From Deltaproteobacteria bacterium HGW-Deltaproteobacteria-15 (lineage in GTDB: Bacteria; Desulfobacterota; DSM-4660; Desulfatiglandales; HGW-15), in assembly GCA_002840535.1 (NCBI GenBank), contig PHBH01000019.1:1-64000 (forward strand): a stretch of DNA of 64,000 bases. The letters run 5' to 3'. Both the position numbers and the translations under genes were made by a program. Within the stretch, counting starts at the first letter, position 1; every line of letters starts with the position of its first letter. The notes beneath the pieces are model-generated. The model was not told the DNA's origin. It saw only the letters and a program-made list of their open reading frames with translations, and made no database searches. Positions 42,312 to 48,581 of this stretch are shown in pieces.

Positions 42312-42917
42312 TTAAATCATGTGACGCCATCTGGCCCTGACTGTAGCCTTGGCTGCGGCCTGGGTTGTTGCCTCAGACCGGATATCATGAACCAGGTAAG
42401 CGCCGCTTCCGGAGGCCCCTTTGCCTTTGCCCTCGTAACCGGCGACCAGCTGGATTGCCCCGCCTGTGGAGAGCGCGCTGTTTCCCCAGATCATGAGCCC
42501 TATATTCCCCGTAGGATTGGTGATGGGTATGATGGCATCGTTGCTTGCAGGCATTGCCGTCTGAGCCCAGAAGTCGTTGTTATAGATCGTGGCATTTCCA
42601 ATCGTCGTTGTTGTGAATGCCCTGGTGTCGATATTCTTTTCCAACAGCTCAGAGCCGGCCTCGGTTCCGCCGTCCGCTGCGTAGAAGACGGTCTTGTAGA
42701 GCTTTTCGTTTCCTGCGATCTGAATGTCGATGCTGCTGATCGTCGAAGCGGAGATTCCGACCACCGTGAGCAGGATGAGCATCAGCAGGGCCACGATCAA
42801 CACCGTTCCATCCTCGTTTTTCAAATCCATCTCGCCCTTTCTGAAGACGGAGAAAAGAACCCATTTTGAGGATGAGGCCTCTTTTTGATCCTTCATGTCT
42901 TGTAATTTCCGTGACAT
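42312..42917 (-). CDS. pilX: PilX-like minor pilin
   Basis: 201 residues. The start at 42917 has an excellent AAGGAGA at 6 bases. This produces a long leader of about 36 residues before the prepilin-type site NEDG|TVLIVALLMLILLTVVGISA. A shorter start (ATG at 42830) gives the usual short leader but a weaker ribosome site. After the hydrophobic helix come DIQIAGNEKLYKTVFYAADGGTEAG and the PilX-type globular part. The +1 residue is Thr and there is no Glu at +5, as in PilX. It belongs to the tip-priming complex with PilV, PilW and FimU. Confidence 0.82.
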   Translation of the reverse strand: MSRKLQDMKDQKEASSSKWVLFSVFRKGEMDLKNEDGTVLIVALLMLILLTVVGISASTISSIDIQIAGNEKLYKTVFYAADGGTEAGSELLEKNIDTRAFTTTTIGNATIYNNDFWAQTAMPASNDAIIPITNPTGNIGLMIWGNSALSTGGAIQLVAGYEGKGKGASGSGAYLVHDIRSEATTQAAAKATVRARWRHMI

Positions 42918-43024
42918 AAAAACTCTCCTTTACATCGGCTGCTCGCTGGGCAAATCCACTTATCTCGTTTCCGGACGTTTCAATGCCTTTTGTCTGAACA
43001 CACTTATGCAGTGATAGGTCAACA

Positions 43025-43432
43025 CTAGATAACATCCATTTTCATATAGCTGAGGGTGCTTGACTTGCTCGCCCCCTTCTCCTGCCATTGCACCGAGACC
43101 CGGATCGTCTTGGTATTCGTGAGGGGCTGGTTGTCCGTTACAACCCATGTGATGATATGACCGTTTTGAGTCAGGGGCCCATGGTTCCCATTGACCAGAT
43201 CGGCATGGGAATATGGTCTTGCGATGAGTTGTTCAATTCGGTCCATCGCCACAGTTGTCGCCTCGGTCGTGTTTCCCGCCAGGCTGGTTCCGCTGAGGGA
43301 CGCGGTTTGCATGGAGGCGATCGCCAGAATGCCAAAGGCCAGAATACCGAGTGCGATCATCACCTCGATCAGGGTGAAACCCTTTTGCCTCTCCGGGACA
43401 TCGCTGCTTGGATGTGCCTGATGTAGATTCAT
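43025..43432 (-). CDS. pilV: PilV-like minor pilin
   Basis: About 135 residues from the ATG at 43432, which lies 9 bp after pilW. The prepilin peptidase motif KG|FTLIEVMIALGILAFGILAIASMQ is ideal, with Phe+1 and Glu+5. The middle (NTTEATTVAMDRIEQLIARP) and the immunoglobulin-like end (KTIRVSVQWQEKG) match PilV. Confidence 0.88.
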   Translation of the reverse strand: MNLHQAHPSSDVPERQKGFTLIEVMIALGILAFGILAIASMQTASLSGTSLAGNTTEATTVAMDRIEQLIARPYSHADLVNGNHGPLTQNGHIITWVVTDNQPLTNTKTIRVSVQWQEKGASKSSTLSYMKMDVI

Positions 43433-43440
43433 GACTGCTC

Positions 43441-44031
43441 CTATAGCCCCATGTTCCTGCATTGAATCCTTGTACTGAGCTGCCTGGTGTGGTTGTCACG
43501 ACTTGCCGAGAGGGTTACCACCACGGTTCTGACCTCGCTCGGGGTGACTGTCGCCAACCCGTTTGAACCAAGATACTGGAAATTGACGCTCGCGATATCC
43601 TCGGCAATGTCATTGATCGATGTGGACGGATAACTGGTCGGCGGCGGCCCTCCGCTTCCCACGCATCTTCGCAGGGTCTGTTTGCCTGGAACACTGGTGT
43701 CCCGATGAAATCTTATGAACTCCGTTGTCCCGGAAATCCCGTCTTCGCTTGCGTCATAGCTGAAGGTGATAGATGTGGGCGCCAGGGGGGAAACGAACCC
43801 GAAGTTCTTGGAGCCGGTGGGATCAAACCCGACCATCCGGATATCTCTCTCCAGCGTGTACATGGCTGCCCTGAGATTCTGCTGCGCTCCGGTCGCAGCC
43901 TCCGTGACTTGATAGGCCTCCTGCTGGGACAAGTAAGTGGAGTAGATAGCGGCCATGACCACGCCAAAGATGGTCATGGCTACCATGAGCTCTGTTAATG
44001 TGAAACCCTGATTTCCTCTCCTGCTCAACAT
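43441..44031 (-). CDS. pilW: PilW-like minor pilin
   Basis: 196 residues. Cleavage motif QG|FTLTELMVAMTIFGVVMAAIYSTY, then the PilW helix continuation QNLRAAMYTLERDIRMVGFDP and a Gly/Ser-rich globular domain ending with a Cys pair (RRCVG, RIQCRNMGL). The gene sits between FimT and PilV, as in other minor pilin operons. Confidence 0.88.
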   Translation of the reverse strand: MLSRRGNQGFTLTELMVAMTIFGVVMAAIYSTYLSQQEAYQVTEAATGAQQNLRAAMYTLERDIRMVGFDPTGSKNFGFVSPLAPTSITFSYDASEDGISGTTEFIRFHRDTSVPGKQTLRRCVGSGGPPPTSYPSTSINDIAEDIASVNFQYLGSNGLATVTPSEVRTVVVTLSASRDNHTRQLSTRIQCRNMGL

Positions 44032-44055
44032 GCCTTGCTCCTTTTCTCGACGACC

Positions 44056-44574
44056 CTAATCCTGAAACTGGCTGTTCTCTGCGTTCCACCTCTCCAGCTT
44101 TATGGAGCCGGTGCTCACGGGTCCGATCCTGTAATGCGCAGTCTGCTTCTCATTCGAGAGGTATGCGTAACCGACAGGGCCCGTGCACATCCCGCGGGAA
44201 TTGAAGGTGAGAATGGCCTGATCATAAGGAGGATTCGGTGTTGCGAAGCCGGCAGGCCCCGCGAATTTGACCCCGCTTCCATATTCGGAAAGAACGACCG
44301 TCTTCGTGACTCCCGTTGCTGTATACTGGTGAGAAGGCGCAGTGCTGTATGTGATGGTGCAATTCCCATGCTGCTTGATCGCAGCCATTTTCGCCTGCTG
44401 CATGGTGGAATACAGGTCCCTTACAGCGGCCTTGAGCCGGTAACTGGGCAACCATACGGAAAAGCTTGCTGTGGCAATGGTCCCCAGGATAGCTATGATC
44501 AAGCAGGTAACCATCACCTCAATGATCGTAAAACCGGAGCATGTACTTCTTAACCCTGATCCACTTTTCATCAT
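44056..44574 (-). CDS. FimT/GspH-type pseudopilin, copy 1
   Basis: About 172 residues from 44574 (MMKSGSG, ribosome site GGGGGGA). The prepilin motif SG|FTIIEVMVTCLIIAILGTIATASF precedes the GspH/FimT domain: SYRLKAAVRDLYSTMQQAKMAAIKQ, then LTFNSRGMCTGPVGYAYL and IKLERW. These match GspH, including the FNSRG element. It is similar in layout to the gene at 44816, so the pair arose by duplication. It lies 24 bp before pilW. Confidence 0.85.
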   Translation of the reverse strand: MMKSGSGLRSTCSGFTIIEVMVTCLIIAILGTIATASFSVWLPSYRLKAAVRDLYSTMQQAKMAAIKQHGNCTITYSTAPSHQYTATGVTKTVVLSEYGSGVKFAGPAGFATPNPPYDQAILTFNSRGMCTGPVGYAYLSNEKQTAHYRIGPVSTGSIKLERWNAENSQFQD

Positions 44575-44717
44575 TTCGTCCCCCCGAATGGACACATCGC
44601 ACTTGCTTTTAAAGTTCAGCAATTTCTGTGCCATGTCCATGCTTCTTGCATGTCCCTGGAAAAGAGATTGAATTCCCCTTCCATTTCATTGGGATTACCG
44701 AAACGAAGAGAATCTTC

Positions 44718-44753
44718 TGTAAATAAAATTTACATCTGTAAACTAATATTACA
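44718..44753. promoter_or_regulatory. Two adjacent dyads, TGTAAAT-AAA-ATTTACA and TGTAA-N7-TTACA
   Basis: TGTAAAT (44718-44724) and ATTTACA (44728-44734) form a perfect 7-bp inverted repeat with a 3-base centre. TGTAA (44737-44741) and TTACA (44749-44753) form a second. They lie between the two pseudopilin genes, upstream of copy 1, in an AT-rich spot where an operator would be expected. Confidence 0.4.
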
Positions 44754-44815
44754 GGAAAAGAGGGGGGCAGGATTGACTTCTCGTGCATATGATCTTACCG
44801 TTCGCTTCCGCCGAC

Positions 44816-45301
44816 TCACTCCCATCCATCGGGTCCGTATTGCTGAAGTCGGATGGCTCCCGTGCTCCAGGACGGCCCTATACGAAAAAAGGTCGTTTTC
44901 TGATTATTGGTCAGGTAGGCATACCCCGCGTTGCAGAATCCTCTGGAATTGAAGGTAATGGTGGGAACGGAAAAGGTTTGGCCCTGAGGCCCTTCGAACC
45001 GGATTCCGTCGCCATAATCACGCAGGGTGACGGTCTTCGTAACCCCCGACAGAACATACCGATCAGGATCTACGCTGTACGTAATTTTGCAGTCGATTTT
45101 GTTCTTTATCGCCATCATTTTCGCGTGCTGCAGACTGGAGTACAGGTCTCGGGCAGCCGCCTTCAGTTGGTATTTCGGGTACCAGGAAGAATAGACCGAA
45201 ACACCAATCGACCCGGTGATCGCAATGACGAAACAGGAGACGATCGCCTCTGTGAGGGTGAATCCGAAGTTGTTGCAGAAGAGTCTGCGCAATTTTCTCA
45301 T
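44816..45301 (-). CDS. FimT/GspH-type pseudopilin, copy 2
   Basis: 161 residues from the ATG at 45301 with AAGGAGG at 6-7 bases. Motif FG|FTLTEAIVSCFVIAITGSIGVSVY has Ala instead of Val after the Glu+5. The GspH-like domain reads KYQLKAAARDLYSSLQHAKMMAIKN, ITFNSRGFCNAGYAYL and IRLQQYG. It is the first gene of the pilus run and is paralogous to the gene at 44056. Two FimT-type genes in one locus are unusual. Confidence 0.85.
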   Translation of the reverse strand: MRKLRRLFCNNFGFTLTEAIVSCFVIAITGSIGVSVYSSWYPKYQLKAAARDLYSSLQHAKMMAIKNKIDCKITYSVDPDRYVLSGVTKTVTLRDYGDGIRFEGPQGQTFSVPTITFNSRGFCNAGYAYLTNNQKTTFFRIGPSWSTGAIRLQQYGPDGWE

Positions 45302-45453
45302 GCAGGCCTCCTTCGGTCCAATATTGCAGATCAGAAAATTCGAGGGTTCCAAGTAAATTGATCAGCAGTGGGCGTGATTGCCGGTCGCTGTCTGAAAGAT
45401 TGCCAAAGACATTGCCAAAGAGATGTCCGATCGGTCCGGTGTCCTTATTTTTA

Positions 45454-45469
45454 ATCAAATCCCGTGCCA
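45454..45469 (-). promoter_or_regulatory. Sigma-54-like promoter upstream of the minor pilin operon
   Basis: On the minus strand TGGCAC (45469-45464), 5 bases, then TTGAT (45458-45454) matches the -24/-12 layout TGGCAC-N5-TTGCW, with one deviation in the -12 box (GA for GC). It sits about 150 bp before the first pseudopilin gene. Pilin genes of several proteobacteria are RpoN/PilR-controlled. No other clear element is visible in the 343-bp gap 45302-45644. Confidence 0.5.
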
Positions 45470-45644
45470 CGGCCGCTCAACAATAACAAATACTTAAAAT
45501 TGTTATGAAACTTGAGTAACAGACCTTTTGGGGAATGGCCGAGGCCGGGCTTTTTGCACAGGATTTTGTGCAGTATGCCCTGATTTTCTGGCATCAGGTT
45601 GGAATCTGTGGATGTCAGTTGCATTAATCGCGGGGTGGTTTATC

Positions 45645-47075
45645 ATGATTCACATGCACACGGTTTCTTCTTCTCAACCAGCGAGTAAAGGTCAATTTGT
45701 GGAGCTGACGGTCGAGAACGTGGCCTTCGGCGGAAACGGGGTCGCCAGGAAGGACGGGTTTGTCTTTTTCGTCAAAGGCGGGCTTCCGGGCGACAAAGTC
45801 ACGGCCAGAATCTTTAAGAAAAAGAAGAGCTACGCCGAGACCGCCATTTGGGAGATATTGGAGCCGTCCCCCGACAGGATACCGGCCCCTTGCCCCTACT
45901 TCGGTCGCTGCGGGGGTTGCAAGTGGCAGCATGCGCTCTATTCGCGGCAGCTCGCATATAAGAAATCACACGTTGCCGAGGCCCTTGCCCACATCGCGTC
46001 ACTGCCCATGGCGATCGTTCGCGAAACCATTCCTTCTGAAAGTGAATACGGTTACCGGAACAAGATGGAGTTCTCCTTCTCCACCCGGCCATGGCTTCCT
46101 CCCGAAGAATTCGCAAAAGGTTCAAAAGATGAAGGATTCGCACTCGGGCTCCATGTTCCCGGTACATTCGACAAGGTGCTGGACATCGAAGCATGTCTCC
46201 TTCAGCCTGAGGCAGGAAACCGGATCCTGCGAACATTGAAGAGGTATGCAGCAACCTCAGGCCTGCCGGCTTATGGCATCCGGAGCCATCAAGGTTTCTG
46301 GAGATTTCTTGCAGTTCGCCACAGCAGTTTCCTCGATGAGTGGATGGTCAACATAATCACAAGCGTTGAAAACAGGGAAACCATGGAGGCGTTGTCAAAG
46401 GAGCTCCTGGAGGAGTGCACCGGTATCGGAACCATCGTCAACAATATCAGTCAACGAAAAGCTTCGATTGCAGTGGGCGAAAGGGAGGTTGTCCTGCAGG
46501 GGAATGGGGCGATCACGGACAGGCTCGGGGAGTTCCGTTTTATGATATCGGCAAATTCATTCTTTCAGACGAATTCACGAACAGCAGTGAAATTGTATGA
46601 AAAGGTAGCGGAGTATGCCGAACTGAAAGGGAATGAACGAGTTTTGGATCTTTACAGCGGCACAGGCACCATACCGATCTTTCTCAGCAGCCGCACCGGG
46701 GCCGAGGTGCTGGGGATGGAAATCAACCCGACAGCGGTTCGGGATGCGGAGAAAAACTGCAGGCTGAACGAAATCTCCAATTGCAGGTTTGTCATCGGGG
46801 ATATCAGGGAAACCCTTGCGACCTCCAGGTTCAAGCCCGACGTGCTGGTCATCGACCCTCCCAGGGACGGGATGCATAAAGATGCTTTGGCCGCGGTTTT
46901 GAAGCTCGCGGCTGAACGGATTGTCTATGTCTCCTGCAACCCCTCAACACTGGCCAGGGACCTGAAGATCATGTCGGAGGAATACGAGATTCTGGAGGTC
47001 CAACCCGTTGACATGTTTCCGCACACCTATCATGTGGAGGCGGTTGTCAAGCTCGTGCGGCGAAAAGAGCGATAG
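45645..47075 (+). CDS. rlmD: 23S rRNA (uracil-C5)-methyltransferase, RlmD family
   Basis: 476 residues from the ATG at 45645 (45654 also possible). A TRAM domain (FVELTVENVAFGGNGVARKDGFVFFV) is followed by an iron-sulfur site (CPYFGRCGGCKWQH with a fourth Cys in EACLLQ), then NKMEFSFS. The SAM-binding domain has LDLYSGTGTIPIFLSS, VIDPPRDGMHKD and the catalytic SCNPSTLARDL. It methylates a uracil in 23S rRNA (U1939 for RlmD); exact specificity (RlmD, RlmCD or RlmC) cannot be read from the sequence. It is divergent from the pilus cluster. Confidence 0.9.
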   Translation: MIHMHTVSSSQPASKGQFVELTVENVAFGGNGVARKDGFVFFVKGGLPGDKVTARIFKKKKSYAETAIWEILEPSPDRIPAPCPYFGRCGGCKWQHALYSRQLAYKKSHVAEALAHIASLPMAIVRETIPSESEYGYRNKMEFSFSTRPWLPPEEFAKGSKDEGFALGLHVPGTFDKVLDIEACLLQPEAGNRILRTLKRYAATSGLPAYGIRSHQGFWRFLAVRHSSFLDEWMVNIITSVENRETMEALSKELLEECTGIGTIVNNISQRKASIAVGEREVVLQGNGAITDRLGEFRFMISANSFFQTNSRTAVKLYEKVAEYAELKGNERVLDLYSGTGTIPIFLSSRTGAEVLGMEINPTAVRDAEKNCRLNEISNCRFVIGDIRETLATSRFKPDVLVIDPPRDGMHKDALAAVLKLAAERIVYVSCNPSTLARDLKIMSEEYEILEVQPVDMFPHTYHVEAVVKLVRRKER

Positions 47076-47083
47076 AAAATCTA

Positions 47084-47111
47084 TTGACAATTGCTTCTCC
47101 CCCTGTATTAA
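47084..47111 (+). promoter_or_regulatory. Promoter of the rpsU leader transcript
   Basis: TTGACA (47084-47089), a 16-base spacer and TATTAA (47106-47111). It begins just inside the distance needed to escape rlmD, whose stop is at 47075, and gives a leader of about 265 nt before rpsU. Confidence 0.6.
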
Positions 47112-47167
47112 TAGTTTTTTTTCAGGCAAGAAAAGGGGGTGATTCCCATAGCCGGAAGTCGGAAGAG

Positions 47168-47345
47168 AACCAGAAAGGGAGAATTGCCTTTCGGTTTCAT
47201 CATACCCCTCTTTGTGGGGAGCGGGAGATGATCTCAGCCTTCATCGAATCTCAAACATTACGCAGCCCGGGAGGATAGACGCGCCCTGGTTTGAGAGGAA
47301 GACAAGAGGTCGAGACGGGCATCTCCTTTCAGGGATGCTTTTTTT
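47168..47345 (+). ncRNA. Structured leader or small RNA with terminator, upstream of rpsU
   Basis: Four ordered structures are visible: a hairpin AACC..AGG/CCTTTCGGTT (47168-47196); CCCC/GGGG (47205-47219); a long arm in which TCTCAAAC (47249-47256) pairs with GTTTGAGA (47289-47296), closed by GGGAGATG (47223-47230) with CATCTCC (47320-47326); and a terminator, GCATCTCC (47319-47326) with GGGATGC (47332-47338), followed by seven T. CATCTCC is shared by the long arm and the terminator, so the two are mutually exclusive. It could be an attenuator controlling rpsU or a free RNA of 6S-like architecture. No known family is recognised. Confidence 0.55.
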
Positions 47346-47384
47346 CTGAGATGAGCTCTTTTCAAGGAGGGTGATAGCAGCAAA

Positions 47385-47573
47385 ATGAAGGTCATCGTAC
47401 AGGACAATCAGATAGAGAAGGCACTGAGGGATCTCAAGAAAAAACTTACAAAAGAAGGATTCTTCTCCGAGATCAAGGAGCGCCGCTTTTATGACAAGCC
47501 CAGTGTACAGAAAAAGAAGAAACAGGCAAAAGCGGCAAAGAGAAGAAGAAAAAGAATGCGGAAGATGTATTAG
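47385..47573 (+). CDS. rpsU: 30S ribosomal protein S21
   Basis: 62 residues: MKVIVQDNQIEKALRDLKKK, then RRFYDKPSVQKKKKQAKAAK and a very basic tail. It sits at the 3' end of 16S rRNA and helps mRNA binding. The ribosome site AAGGAGGG is unusually far (about 12-13 bases) from the ATG. It is separately transcribed behind a structured leader. Confidence 0.96.
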   Translation: MKVIVQDNQIEKALRDLKKKLTKEGFFSEIKERRFYDKPSVQKKKKQAKAAKRRRKRMRKMY

Positions 47574-47645
47574 CGACCACCCCTTCGGTCCACCCACACA
47601 GACACCTGAGCCTGTTTTCCAGAGGTTCTCGCTTACTCGTTTCCT

Positions 47646-47679
47646 TGCGGAAAGATCGTCGCCCGGCGGTCTTTCCGCA
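47646..47679. terminator. Ten-bp perfect hairpin downstream of rpsU
   Basis: TGCGGAAAGA (47646-47655) pairs with TCTTTCCGCA (47670-47679) over a GC-rich 14-base loop. There is no T-run after it, so it may be a factor-assisted terminator or an mRNA-stabilising hairpin for the rpsU transcript. The remainder of the 268-bp gap holds only the promoter below. Confidence 0.5.
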
Positions 47680-47748
47680 TCTGCTTCGCCTCTTCGGAAC
47701 CGGATTTACATCGCCAAACCATAAGCAGGGACTTTTGTTAGGAATTTC

Positions 47749-47777
47749 TTGACAAAATCCTGCTGAACGGGTAAATA
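47749..47777 (+). promoter_or_regulatory. Promoter of the qrc operon
   Basis: TTGACA (47749-47754), a 17-base spacer and TAAATA (47772-47777). The -35 is perfect and the -10 is poor. The transcript would start about 55 bp before qrcA. Confidence 0.5.
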
Positions 47778-47841
47778 CCCAGGATCGCTTGTACCTTTCG
47801 TTCTTTCCTCAAAAAACAATGCTTATCAGAGGGTTGACCAC

Positions 47842-48567
47842 ATGGAAAACCAAACGAACTCTTCCGGAAAACCTCCGAAGAGAGGATGGATCAATTCGTT
47901 CATCGATCTTTTTCTCGGTTTTTACGCCGACCTGATTTCCAGACCCTTCCAGAGCGGATTGGTTTATTTTCTCGCGGGCCTGGTCCCTGCCCTGATCGTG
48001 GGATGGCTTGTCTTCCCACTCGCACTGTACTCAGGCCAGGAGCAGCCCATTCGCTTCAGTCATTCCATCCACATCAATCCGGACATAGGGATTTCCGGGG
48101 ATACCGAACTGGAGAGGTGTCTCTACTGCCATTCTTTTCGCGATGACGGCACCTTTGCCGGAATTCCCAAGAATGAAACATGCATGGAATGCCATAGCGA
48201 TCCCGAATCTCCCCTCGGAGAAGATCCCGAGGAACAAAAGTTTCTTACCGAATATGCGGGAAAAGAGAAGGAAATCCCCTGGCTTTCCTATTCCCGGCAG
48301 CCCGACTGCGTCTATTTCTCGCATATTGCACATGTCAAGATGGGAAATCTCGAGTGCCGCACGTGCCACGGGGACCACGGCCGCAGCGAGGTGCTGCCCG
48401 TTCACCAGAAGAACCGCATAACCGGTTACAGCAGAAATGTTGAGGGGATGAACATCGCAAGGTACAAGTCCAAACCGTGGGATCGGATGAAAATGGATGA
48501 TTGCGGAGACTGCCACACCGCACGTGGGCTTCCGCAGAATAACAACTGCTTTGTCTGCCACAAATAA
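47842..48567 (+). CDS. qrcA: Multihaem cytochrome c subunit of a menaquinone reductase (QrcA-like)
   Basis: 241 residues: a cytosolic N-terminus, one membrane anchor (residues 39-63) and a periplasmic domain with five CxxCH haem sites at 93-97, 114-118, 172-176, 221-225 and 236-240. Known QrcA has six haems; an isolated Cys156 in DCVYFSH lies where another might have been. QrcA takes electrons from periplasmic type I cytochrome c3 or hydrogenase/formate dehydrogenase and passes them to the other subunits. The order cytochrome, Mo-family, FeS, NrfD is that of QrcABCD of sulfate reducers. ActA of alternative complex III is the nearest alternative. Confidence 0.88.
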   Translation: MENQTNSSGKPPKRGWINSFIDLFLGFYADLISRPFQSGLVYFLAGLVPALIVGWLVFPLALYSGQEQPIRFSHSIHINPDIGISGDTELERCLYCHSFRDDGTFAGIPKNETCMECHSDPESPLGEDPEEQKFLTEYAGKEKEIPWLSYSRQPDCVYFSHIAHVKMGNLECRTCHGDHGRSEVLPVHQKNRITGYSRNVEGMNIARYKSKPWDRMKMDDCGDCHTARGLPQNNNCFVCHK

Positions 48568-48581
48568 TAGGGAAGAGAGCA

